DNA from: Planctomycetota bacterium
GTDB lineage: Bacteria; Planctomycetota; UBA1135
Assembly: GCA_014382465.1 (NCBI GenBank)
Contig: JACNJP010000196.1
Location: 1 to 17,933, forward strand
Direction: 5' to 3'
Length of the DNA: 17,933 nt
Positions 1 through 6,646 of this stretch are shown here, piece by piece. A model generated the notes under the pieces. That model ran no database searches. It was not told the DNA's origin and saw only the letters and a list, made by a program, of their open reading frames with translations. Both the position numbers and the translations under genes were made by a program. Position 1 is the first letter of the stretch, and each line of letters begins with the position of its first letter.

Positions 1-315
1 GACCTGCGCCCGCCGGCCATCGAACTCGGCCAGGACCAACGCCCCATGAGGAGGTTGGTCCGTTGGACCGTACACGAAGCCCTGCCAGCCGAATCTTAGC
101 TCCGGCGCATCCGCCGAAGCGAGCGCGGTGCGACCACTCGGTTCCCAGCCTGCGGGTCGCCACTCCGCCTCTCGGACGGAGGCCCCGGCCTGGTTCTTGG
201 ATACGGCCGCTTCGCTACGGTCCGGCGCCGCCAAGGCACCAGAAAGGAGGATCCAAAGCAATCCGCCTGCGAGGATGAAAGCGCCAACGAGAAGCCGAAT
301 TGGTGTCCTGGTCAT
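1..315 (-). CDS. Exported protein of unknown function, N-terminal part (cut by left edge)
   Basis: Reading the minus strand from the ATG at 315 gives 105 codons with no stop up to base 1, so the gene continues beyond the window. The N-terminus is a good signal peptide or membrane anchor: MTRTPIR, then a hydrophobic stretch of about 20 residues (LLVGAFILAGGLLWILLSGA), then a small-residue region ALAAP that could be a cleavage site near residues 28-30. The mature part is polar. Around residues 80-105 it has an FGWQGFVYG...ALVLAEFDG pattern that resembles the first strands of a carboxypeptidase-regulatory-like (beta-sandwich) domain; this is a weak resemblance only. No strong Shine-Dalgarno is seen, only CAGGG about 6-10 nt upstream. 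The gene is same-strand and downstream of the porin, separated from it by a terminator, so it is probably transcribed separately. Function cannot be assigned. Confidence 0.6.
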   Translation of the reverse strand, partial: MTRTPIRLLVGAFILAGGLLWILLSGALAAPDRSEAAVSKNQAGASVREAEWRPAGWEPSGRTALASADAPELRFGWQGFVYGPTDQPPHGALVLAEFDGRRAQV

Positions 316-382
316 GCTGAAACCCTGGCCGATCCATGATAGGAAGGGCGACCCTGCCCGCAAGACGACGCGCCGCCGGGAC

Positions 383-419
383 AAAAAAAGAGCCGGGGCC
401 ACCCGAAGGCGACCCCGGC
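383..419 (-). terminator. Rho-independent terminator of the porin gene
   Basis: On the minus strand a GCCGGGG/CCCCGGC stem (413-419 with 392-398), partly extended inward around a short CGAA-type loop, is followed by a run of seven T (383-389). It lies 23 nt after the porin stop codon, the expected position for an intrinsic terminator. Confidence 0.88.
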
Positions 420-441
420 AGAAGCGCGAACTTGCTAGACC

Positions 442-1743
442 CTAGAAGGGCAGACCCAGCATTCCGTAGACCACGTAGTCCTTGGAGGCGTTGCGGTTTT
501 GGTCGACCATGGCCCAACCGAACCAGGCCTGAACGTTGCCGTTCAGCTCGTGACCGACTTCGACGTCAAGCTCCCAGCCATCGAGGCCGGACTTGTTGTT
601 CTCGTTGAAGTGCAGGTAGCCGATGCGACCTTCCCAGCCCTCCATCGGCTCGACGCCGAGGTGGGCCTGCCAGGTGTCCGCCGCACCACCCCAGACGCCG
701 CCACGGCCCAGGAGGTCGTAGATGCCGGCGGTGTTGTGGTAGGAGGGGTTGATGGCAACCAGGTCATCGGCGGCAGCGATGCCCAGCTCCAGCGTCGGGG
801 AGAGGCTCTCCGGCATCTCGCCGATCACCTGCTCCAGGTCCAGGCTCAAGTCGAGAGCCCAGGCCTTGTCGGTGGTGTCCATGGCGTTGTCATGCGCCCA
901 GACCAGCTCGGCATCGTAGGTGATGCCGGCGAAAGGCAGGGCACCGTTCAGGTTGGCGCCGTACCAGTTCTTGTAGCTGCCCGCGGTCAGCGTGTTACGG
1001 TCCGACATCCGCAGCAGGTACGGAGTCATGTTGATGTCACCGATGCCCGGCAGGTCCTTCAGGTGGTAGTCGAAGGAGAAGCCGAACAGGTCGATGTCGC
1101 CGTTGCCTTGGCCGCCGTCGATGTGACCGAAGAAGATGTCCTGGATCATGAACAGGTTCACGTTCCAGTCATCCGCGCCGTTCTCGTACCACATGCCCGC
1201 GTAGGCGTGCGGGGTCTGGTCCCACTCATCGGTGCCGATGATTCGACCGGCGCCGACGGTGAAGAACTTACGGCCGATGGTGGCCGTGCCGCCATCGCCG
1301 ATGAGGTTGTCGGCCTGGAACCAGGCCTGCTCGAGGCTGCCGGTGTCGGCAGGGTTGCCAGGGTTGTTGGGCCCCGGCTGAGTCCCCAAGGTCGGGGACG
1401 AAGCACTGATCGTGCCCCAGCCTTCTGCGCCATTGAAGCTCAGGAAGGCCCGGCTGTCCTGGGTCACCTCGAAGCCCATGTTCAGAACGATCCGAACGTC
1501 GATGGCCTTCTGGTTACCAGCCATGCCGGCGGGGTTGAGCCAGGTGTTACGGGCGCGGGCTGAGCCAGAGAAGCTCAGACTGCTCGACTGCGGGGCATCG
1601 ACAGAGCCCGGCAGCGGAGCCGCGACCGAAGAGTTGAGATCGGCAAGAGCCCGATCGAGGTCATCGCCTTGGGACTGGGCAAAGCCCTGAGCGCCCATGG
1701 CAACGGCGGCGACAGCCGCCAGGGGAAGCAAGCGCACCTTCAT
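442..1743 (-). CDS. Outer-membrane beta-barrel porin, alginate-export-like
   Basis: Predicted 433-residue outer-membrane protein. The start at 1743 is chosen because a strong AGGAGGA ribosome site lies 9 nt upstream (1753-1759) and because it yields a clean signal peptide: MKVR, a hydrophobic LLPLAAVAAVAMGAQG core and a FAQ-type cleavage site near residue 22. The mature protein is rich in Gly, Asn, Asp, Trp and Tyr, with alternating hydrophobic strands, and ends in ...YGMLGLPF, a terminal Phe typical of the beta-barrel assembly signal. The middle (roughly residues 140-220), with LEQAWFQ, TIGRKFF, RIIGTDEWDQT and YAGMWYENG, matches the pattern of alginate-export/AlgE-like porins: GRQ-type strand, then an R.IG...W motif. 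It is monocistronic, with its own terminator and a long leader. It stands divergent to an exopolysaccharide operon, so a role in polymer export is possible; a general diffusion channel is equally possible. The family is fairly secure, the substrate is unknown. Confidence 0.8.
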   Translation of the reverse strand: MKVRLLPLAAVAAVAMGAQGFAQSQGDDLDRALADLNSSVAAPLPGSVDAPQSSSLSFSGSARARNTWLNPAGMAGNQKAIDVRIVLNMGFEVTQDSRAFLSFNGAEGWGTISASSPTLGTQPGPNNPGNPADTGSLEQAWFQADNLIGDGGTATIGRKFFTVGAGRIIGTDEWDQTPHAYAGMWYENGADDWNVNLFMIQDIFFGHIDGGQGNGDIDLFGFSFDYHLKDLPGIGDINMTPYLLRMSDRNTLTAGSYKNWYGANLNGALPFAGITYDAELVWAHDNAMDTTDKAWALDLSLDLEQVIGEMPESLSPTLELGIAAADDLVAINPSYHNTAGIYDLLGRGGVWGGAADTWQAHLGVEPMEGWEGRIGYLHFNENNKSGLDGWELDVEVGHELNGNVQAWFGWAMVDQNRNASKDYVVYGMLGLPF

Positions 1744-1763
1744 CTCCGAGTGTCCTCCTAGGG

Positions 1764-1803
1764 AACCCCCGAGGGGGTTGTGGGGTGGACCCGCATCTGC
1801 GGG
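1764..1803 (-). promoter_or_regulatory. Stem-loops in the porin mRNA leader next to the ribosome site
   Basis: Two perfect short hairpins lie just upstream of the porin Shine-Dalgarno (1753-1759). The first is AACCCCC (1764-1770) against GGGGGTT (1773-1779); the second is CCCGCA (1790-1795) against TGCGGG (1798-1803). The first begins only 4 nt from the ribosome site, so it could affect ribosome access or mRNA stability. Neither is followed by a T run, so they are not terminators. That they are real sequence dyads is certain; their function is inference. Confidence 0.35.
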
Positions 1804-1860
1804 CTGTGAAGCCCGCGGCTCCCGGCTCCTCCCGGGAATTGCGGGTACTTGAGGTTCCAA

Positions 1861-1896
1861 TCCGCCAAGCCGGGAAGGCCCGGGAAAATTGGCGGA
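1861..1896. promoter_or_regulatory. Long dyad (nested hairpin) in the porin upstream region
   Basis: TCCGCCAA (1861-1868) is perfectly complementary to TTGGCGGA (1889-1896). Nested inside are CCGGG (1870-1874) and CCCGG (1879-1883) around an AAGG loop. It lies directly downstream of a candidate porin promoter, so it would fall at the transcript 5' end or act as an operator over the start site. Confidence 0.35.
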
Positions 1897-1897
1897 C

Positions 1898-1925
1898 ATT
1901 GTGCCGTAGCCTCGGCGTTCGGCAA
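1898..1925 (-). promoter_or_regulatory. Candidate sigma-70-type promoter for the porin
   Basis: On the minus strand TTGCCG (1925-1920) and CACAAT (1903-1898) each match 4 of 6 consensus bases and are spaced 16 bp apart. This predicts a transcription start near 1890 and a leader of about 150 nt. The match is only moderate and was picked by eye. Confidence 0.28.
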
Positions 1926-2033
1926 CATCCTTTTTGAGAATGCGCCAGTCCGAGCGGATCAAAGTCCTTGGAAAGGGCATCGGCAGGCGATCGGGTGGTT
2001 TTCCCGAATTCATGGCTTGGAGCCCCCTAAAAG

Positions 2034-2169
2034 GGCTTTCTTAAAGAAGTCGTTTAAAGCCGCAAGATGCGCCTTATTTCAGGCTACGACTCCACGGTCC
2101 AGACCCAAGACCGCCCTGAATGAAGTCGTCGCAAACATTTACTATTAAGATGTTTACAGCGATTTCGCT
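2034..2169. promoter_or_regulatory. AT-rich promoter/operator region before the polysaccharide operon
   Basis: This stretch is clearly more AT-rich than the surrounding sequence and holds several dyads: GGCTTT (2034-2039)/AAAGCC (2056-2061), TTCTT-A-AAGAA (2038-2048), AAACAT (2133-2138)/ATGTTT (2150-2155), and AGCGA-TT-TCGCT (2158-2169). TACTAT or TATTAA at 2140-2148 could be a -10 element, but no convincing -35 sits at the right distance. It is the natural site for the operon promoter and a regulator site. The rest of the 1744-2215 intergenic region shows no gene with coding support. Confidence 0.35.
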
Positions 2170-2215
2170 GGAAATTTGTTCTTCCTGGAACTGGCCGCAT
2201 CGAGCCGGCAAGCTG

Positions 2216-3370
2216 ATGTCCCGGTCCGGTGCCGTGGTGAAGATCCTCCATCTGCACGATTCGCCCAGAATTCCTGGTGGCGCGACGGCCTACCTACGCC
2301 TCTTGGCGACGGAAATGGGGCGGCGCGGCTTCCAGTCCAGCCTCTATTCCCTCGAGGAGGCCGGCGGGGGGATCACCCCCGAGGAGGCCTGCTACCGCTA
2401 TCCCTGGCCCCGAAGCCCTGTGCGCCGGCGCCTGCACTTCCACCACCATCACGAGCCGCTGGCCCGGTCGCTGCGCTCGTGGATCGAGGGCCAGCGACCG
2501 GACCTCATCCACGTCCAGAATTGGGGAGTGTTCCGCTCCACCGTGTTCCCCGTGCTGGCCGAGGCCCCGTGCCCGGTGGTCATGACGGTCCATGACTTCA
2601 CGCTCCTCGACCCGAACCCCTGGGGCCTCGACCGGTCGGGGCTGAGCGGCCCCCTCCGCAGCTGGCTCGACCGCCGCTCGCTGGCCACAGCGAGGCGGGC
2701 GGTGTTCTCGGCCGTCGACCGCTTCCTGTGCCCGAGCGCGGCCCTTCGGGACCAGATCCCCTTCCCGGAAGGCCGGGCCCGGCTGCTGCGTCTGCCGATC
2801 GAACCAGCGGACGCCCCCCCCTTCCCCTCGGGCGCCATCCGGCTGCTCTTCGCCGGAACCCTCTACCAATCCAAGGGTGTGGACTTGTTGATCCGGGCGC
2901 TGGCCCTCGGACCGGGCGACATCCGACTCGAGATCGCCGGTCAAGGAGACCAGCGGCGCGCCCTCGAGGAGCTGGCTGCGGAGCTCGGGATCGCGGACCG
3001 GGTCGGCTTCCTCGGGCAGCTCGACGCCGAGGGGATGGACGGCGCCTACCGCCGCGCCAGCCTGGTGGTCCTGCCCTCCCGGGTGGCGGAGAATTCACCC
3101 CTGGTCCTGCTCGAAGCCGGCGCTCGCGGGCGGCCGAGCCTCGCCAGCGACACCGGCGGCCCTCCGGAGCTCCTGGAACCTCCGGAGCGGGGCTGGTGCT
3201 TCCGCTCCGAGGACCCGGCCGACCTCGCCCGTATCCTGGAGCAGGCCGCGGCCTCCCCGGCGGAGCTGGCGCGGCGTGGCAGCGCCATGCGCGACTGGGT
3301 GCAGCGCAACTGCGACCCGGTCGCCCACTGGGACGCCGTCGAGGCCGTCTACCAAGAGATCACCGCTTGA
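2216..3370 (+). CDS. Glycosyltransferase family 4 (first gene of polysaccharide operon)
   Basis: Predicted cytoplasmic or membrane-associated retaining glycosyltransferase of about 384 residues with the two-Rossmann-domain GT-B fold. The N-terminal acceptor domain has the typical KILHLHDSP..GGATAYLRLL start with a glycine-rich loop, then PDLIHVQNWG and TVHDFTLLDPNPW near the interdomain region. The donor domain opens with LLFAGTLYQSKGVDLLIRAL and contains the EX7E motif (E292...E300 in AENSPLVLLE), followed by a GGPPELLE loop that contacts the nucleotide-sugar diphosphate. The start is uncertain: no good ribosome site precedes the ATG at 2216, and GTG codons at 2234 and 2237 directly before KILHLHDSP are alternatives. 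An ATG at 2120 would add an AT-rich, uncharacteristic extension and is less likely. Its 3' end overlaps the next gene by 4 nt. Donor and acceptor sugars cannot be told from sequence. Confidence 0.88.
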   Translation: MSRSGAVVKILHLHDSPRIPGGATAYLRLLATEMGRRGFQSSLYSLEEAGGGITPEEACYRYPWPRSPVRRRLHFHHHHEPLARSLRSWIEGQRPDLIHVQNWGVFRSTVFPVLAEAPCPVVMTVHDFTLLDPNPWGLDRSGLSGPLRSWLDRRSLATARRAVFSAVDRFLCPSAALRDQIPFPEGRARLLRLPIEPADAPPFPSGAIRLLFAGTLYQSKGVDLLIRALALGPGDIRLEIAGQGDQRRALEELAAELGIADRVGFLGQLDAEGMDGAYRRASLVVLPSRVAENSPLVLLEAGARGRPSLASDTGGPPELLEPPERGWCFRSEDPADLARILEQAAASPAELARRGSAMRDWVQRNCDPVAHWDAVEAVYQEITA

Positions 3371-4506
3371 GGATCCTGCTCGAAGGCTGGGAGCTTGCCC
3401 GCACCAAGGACCTGGGCGGTGTCCAGTCCTACTGGCGCCAGCTGGTGCCGGCGATGCTCGACCAGGCCGCGCCCGACCTCCAGCTTGTCCTCCTGAGCGC
3501 CTTCCTGAACCCGCGCTGGATCCCGGTCTATCAGTCCTTCCGGCGACGGGGAGCCGTCCTCCGCCACTGGTGGGCCGACCCGCGGTGGATCCGGGTCCTC
3601 GGTCGCCGCGGTTTCCGGGCCGAGTGGTTCGCCGGCCCTCACGACCTGGTCCACGCCCCCGAGCCCACCTGGTGCCTGCCGGGCTCGGGCCGGCTGGTGG
3701 TCACCTGCCACGACCTGATGTTCCACCACCATCCCCAATTCCTGGCGCCGGAGTGGACCGACCGGCTGATGCGAGGGATGGAGCGGTGCCGGCGGGGGGC
3801 CCCCTCTCGGGTCTGCGCCAGCGCCTCCCCCCCCGGCCCTCCTGCGCCGGCCCATGGTGTCCCCCCCGGCCGGGCCCCCCCCGCCCCTCCCGGCCGCCTC
3901 GCGCCCCCCCCGGCCCCCCGCGCCCCCCGCGAGGGCCGGACCGGTGCCGAACCGCGGGACCGCCGCTTCCTGTTCCTCGGCTCGGTCGAGCCCAAGAAGA
4001 ACCTGGGGCTCCTGCTGCGGGCATTCGGCCTGGCCGCCGAACGCGGCCTGCGGGCCGGCCTGGACGTCGCCGGGCGCGCCAGCTGGGACAGCGAAGCCAT
4101 CCGCGGCGCCGCCGAGCGGGACCAGTCGTTGGCCGACCGGGTGCGCTTCCTGGGCTTCGTCGACGACGCCGAGCTCCCGCGGCGGGTGGCGGACGCCCTG
4201 GCCCTGGTGCTGCCTTCCCGCTTCGAGGGCTTCGGCATGCCGGTGGTCGAGGCCATGGCGGCCGGCACGCCGGTCCTCTGCTCCGACCGTGGGGCCCTGC
4301 CCGAGGTCGCGGGCGGCGCCGCCCGGCTGTTCGACGCCGACGACGCCGAGGGGCTGGCCGAGCTCCTGCTCCAGGTCGAGCAGGACCCGGATCTGCGCGC
4401 CGGGCTGCGCCAGGCCGGGCTGCGGCGCGCCGCCGACTTCTCGTGGCGACGCTGCGCCGCCGATACCCTCGCGGCCTACCGGCGCGCCGCCGAGCTCCCG
4501 CGATGA
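3367..4506 (+). CDS. Glycosyltransferase family 4 with a damaged-looking middle region
   Basis: Predicted 379-residue GT4 enzyme. The start is a TTG at 3367, overlapping the previous stop as TTGA and giving MRILLEGWELART..., the usual first strand; translational coupling explains the rare start codon. The acceptor domain has DLVHAPEPTW and VVTCHDLMFHHHP. The donor domain has FLFLGSVEPKKNLGLLLRAF, VRFLGFVDDAELPR and the EX7E motif (E287...E295 in EGFGMPVVE), followed by SDRGALPEVAGGAARLF. Between them, about residues 142-190 are almost only Pro, Ala, Gly and Arg. Homologues, including the next gene, have a VSEFTKQDL...HHGIG-type strand and loop there. The reading frame survives, so the change is of substitution type. 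Either the consensus sequence is corrupted there or the enzyme is unusual. It ends in an ATGA overlap with the next gene. Confidence 0.85.
   Translation: MRILLEGWELARTKDLGGVQSYWRQLVPAMLDQAAPDLQLVLLSAFLNPRWIPVYQSFRRRGAVLRHWWADPRWIRVLGRRGFRAEWFAGPHDLVHAPEPTWCLPGSGRLVVTCHDLMFHHHPQFLAPEWTDRLMRGMERCRRGAPSRVCASASPPGPPAPAHGVPPGRAPPAPPGRLAPPPAPRAPREGRTGAEPRDRRFLFLGSVEPKKNLGLLLRAFGLAAERGLRAGLDVAGRASWDSEAIRGAAERDQSLADRVRFLGFVDDAELPRRVADALALVLPSRFEGFGMPVVEAMAAGTPVLCSDRGALPEVAGGAARLFDADDAEGLAELLLQVEQDPDLRAGLRQAGLRRAADFSWRRCAADTLAAYRRAAELPR
3794..3930. other. C-homopolymer-rich low-complexity stretch, probable consensus error
   Basis: Runs of C occur at 3827-3834 (8), 3861-3867 (7), 3875-3882 (8), 3904-3911 (8), 3914-3919 (6) and 3923-3928 (6), after a G6 at 3794-3799. 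Nothing comparable is found elsewhere in the operon. The run cluster falls exactly on a conserved part of a GT4 enzyme whose motif is lost. The right end of the window has a similar texture. Confidence 0.6.
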
Positions 4507-5660
4507 AGGTCCTGGTCGAAGCCACGCCGCTCGCCCTGCAGAGCTACACCAAGGGCGGCGCCTACCGCTACGGCCTCGAGCTGCTGCGCCACCTGCCCGC
4601 GGCGATGCCGGCGGACTGGCGCCTGAGCTTGTTCTTCCACTTCTTCCGCGGACGGCACCTCGCCCGGATGCGGGAGGCGCTGCGCCTGACGGGGATCCCG
4701 GAGCACGAGCTATGCCGCTGGCACCCGCGGCTGACGCGGGCCCTGAAGTGGCCGGTCGAGCGCCTGGCGGGTGACCACGACCTGTTCCACGGCCCCTACG
4801 ACCGGCTGCCGCCGACCCGGCGCGCGGCCGGCGTGGTGACGGTCCACGACCTCGCCTTCCTGCGGTCGCCCGAGGGCCTGCCGAGGGCGTGGATCGACGA
4901 GCTGACCGCCACCGTGCCGCCGTCAGTGCGGCGCGCCGACCGGGTCGTCACGGTCTCGGAGTTCACCAAGCAGGACCTGGTGGCGCGGATCGGCGTCGAC
5001 CCGGACAAGGTCCACCCGATCCATCACGGCATCGGGCCCGAGCTGCGGCCGCCGGCGGATCCGGAGGCTGACGCCGGCCTGCTCAGGAGTCGCTACGGCC
5101 TCGAACCGGGCTACCTGCTCTACCTCGGCACGCTCCAGCCGAACAAGAACATCGAGGGCCTGTGCGCCGCCTACCAGCTCCTCCGCGGGCGCGGCTTCGA
5201 GGCGCCGCTGGTGCTCGCCGGCGGCCCCGGGTGGCTGTTCGACCCGATGTGGGCCCGCGTCGTCTCCCGCGGGCACGACCGCGGCGTCGTCCGCACCGGC
5301 TTCGTCGACGACGACGACGTGCCGCGCCTCTACGGCCTGTGCTCGGCCTTCGCCCTGGTGTCGCAGCTCGAGGGCTTCGGCATCCCGGTGATCGAGGCCA
5401 TGGCCTGCGGCGCCCCGGTGGTGGTCGCCGACGCCTGCTCCCTCCCCGAGGTCGCCGGCGGGGCGGCGATCCTGGTCGACCCCGGCGATCCGGAGAGCGT
5501 CGCCGGCGGCCTGGAGCGGGCGGCGACCGCGGGCCCCGAGCAGGACGCCTGGCGCGCCCGCGGCCTGGCGCGCGCCGCCGGCTTCACCTGGGCCAGGAGT
5601 GCGGAGAAGCACGTGGAGGTGTACCGTCTGGCCCTCTCCGACGCGTCCGACCGCCGATGA
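4503..5660 (+). CDS. Glycosyltransferase family 4
   Basis: Predicted 385-residue GT-B-fold retaining glycosyltransferase. It starts at the ATG of an ATGA overlap with the preceding gene and begins MKVLVEATPLALQ.., followed by KGGAYRYGLELLRHL (glycine loop). DLFHGPYDRLPP and GVVTVHDLAFL close the acceptor domain; ADRVVTVSEFTKQDL and KVHPIHHGIG form the domain junction. The donor domain has YLLYLGTLQPNKNIEGL, VRTGFVDDDDVPRLY and EX7E (E290...E298 in EGFGIPVIE), then SLPEVAGGAAILVDP. This intact copy is a good reference for judging the damaged region in the gene before it; the two are clearly related, although the sugar specificity may differ. It ends in another ATGA overlap with the GT2 gene. 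The family is certain, the linkage unknown. Confidence 0.92.
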   Translation: MKVLVEATPLALQSYTKGGAYRYGLELLRHLPAAMPADWRLSLFFHFFRGRHLARMREALRLTGIPEHELCRWHPRLTRALKWPVERLAGDHDLFHGPYDRLPPTRRAAGVVTVHDLAFLRSPEGLPRAWIDELTATVPPSVRRADRVVTVSEFTKQDLVARIGVDPDKVHPIHHGIGPELRPPADPEADAGLLRSRYGLEPGYLLYLGTLQPNKNIEGLCAAYQLLRGRGFEAPLVLAGGPGWLFDPMWARVVSRGHDRGVVRTGFVDDDDVPRLYGLCSAFALVSQLEGFGIPVIEAMACGAPVVVADACSLPEVAGGAAILVDPGDPESVAGGLERAATAGPEQDAWRARGLARAAGFTWARSAEKHVEVYRLALSDASDRR

Positions 5661-6631
5661 GGTTCTCCGTCTTCGTACCGACCTTCCGCCGCCCGGGGCT
5701 GCTGCGCCGCAACCTCGAGGCGCTGTCGCTGCAGACCCGCAAGCCGGACGAGATCCTGGTCGGCCTGCGGCTCCAGGAGGACCCGGAGGGCCTGACCACC
5801 GTCGACGACTTCATCCACTCCCACCCGGAGCAGAAGGTGGTCAAGGTCGCGGTCTCCCGGCCCGGCATCGTCAAGGCCGAGAACGCGCTGCTGGCGGCCG
5901 CGACCGGCGACGTCGCCTGCTTCCTCGATGACGACGCCATCCCCCGCCCCTACTGGCTGGCCAACCTGGCGCGCCACTACGAGCGCGAGGAGCGGATCGG
6001 CGGGGTGTCGGGGCCGGCGATCGACGTCGTCGCCGAGCGGCCGCAGTTGAAGCGGGCGCGCTACCGCAACCGGGTGCTCTTCCCCGGACTGGTGCTGGAC
6101 CAGAGCACGCGGCACACCGACCGGGCGCTGGGGGTCGACCACTTCCGCGGCGCCAACATGAGCCTGCGGATCGACGCCTTGCGGGCCTGCGGAGGTTTCG
6201 ACGAGCGCCTGCTCGGCGACTGCTACCGCTTCGAGATGGACGCCTGCCTCGGCATCTCGCGGCAGGGCTACCGGCTGCTGTTCGATCCCGAGATCGAGGC
6301 CGACCACCACGAGGCGCCGCGCCAGGGCAACACGCCGCGCATGAGCCGCGAGGCCCTGGGCAACAACGCCGCCAACGAGACCTACGTGCTGCTGAAGCAC
6401 TGGGGGCGCGGGCCGGCAGGATTGACCCACATGGCCTACGCCCTCCTGGTGGGGAATTTCGCCTGCCCCGGCCTGGCCTGGGCGCTGGCCGGGGCGGTGT
6501 TGCGGCCCTTCTGGCGCACCCGCCACCTCCATGGCCTGCGCGGGCTGCTGCCGTCCTGGCGGGGACGCCTGGTGGGATGGCGCATGAGCCGGGAGCGCAA
6601 GGCGGAGCGGGCGGCGGCGGCCGCCGGCTAG
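5657..6631 (+). CDS. Glycosyltransferase family 2
   Basis: Predicted 324-residue inverting GT-A-fold glycosyltransferase. It starts at the ATG overlapping the previous stop (ATGA). The N-terminal SVFVPTFRRPGLLRRNLEAL is the classic first strand of GT2 enzymes. The metal- and nucleotide-binding acidic motif is DDD at residues 91-93 in CFLDDDAIPRPYW. Further on, GANMSLRIDALRACGGFDE and a downstream EMD in the acceptor/base region are typical. The C-terminal 70 residues hold a hydrophobic stretch (MAYALLVGNFACPGLAWALA) that may be a membrane-associating helix, followed by a basic Arg-rich tail. The stop codon TAG overlaps the AGGAGG ribosome site of the next gene. The product would act at the cytoplasmic face on a lipid-linked acceptor; the sugar is unknown. 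Confidence 0.9.
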   Translation: MRFSVFVPTFRRPGLLRRNLEALSLQTRKPDEILVGLRLQEDPEGLTTVDDFIHSHPEQKVVKVAVSRPGIVKAENALLAAATGDVACFLDDDAIPRPYWLANLARHYEREERIGGVSGPAIDVVAERPQLKRARYRNRVLFPGLVLDQSTRHTDRALGVDHFRGANMSLRIDALRACGGFDERLLGDCYRFEMDACLGISRQGYRLLFDPEIEADHHEAPRQGNTPRMSREALGNNAANETYVLLKHWGRGPAGLTHMAYALLVGNFACPGLAWALAGAVLRPFWRTRHLHGLRGLLPSWRGRLVGWRMSRERKAERAAAAAG

Positions 6632-6646
6632 GAGGCCCGGGTCCCG

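Noticed and set aside
499..1563. Long open frame on the plus strand opposite the porin
   Set aside because: Val/Gly/Asp/Arg-rich shadow of the porin caused by high GC in codon third positions; no domains and no ribosome site.
1888..1903. GG-N10-GC sigma-54 promoter-like sequence on the plus strand
   Set aside because: Only the GG and GC positions fit; the TTG before GC and the CAC after GG are absent, and no plus-strand gene follows at a sensible distance.
1744..2013. 90-codon in-frame N-terminal extension of the porin
   Set aside because: It has no signal-peptide character, and the internal ATG at 1743 has both a strong ribosome site and a perfect signal peptide; the extension covers promoter-like and hairpin sequence.
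2021..2043. AGCCC/GGGCT hairpin followed by TTTCTT as a terminator
   Set aside because: The stem is only 5 bp, the T run is weak, and no plus-strand gene lies upstream to terminate.
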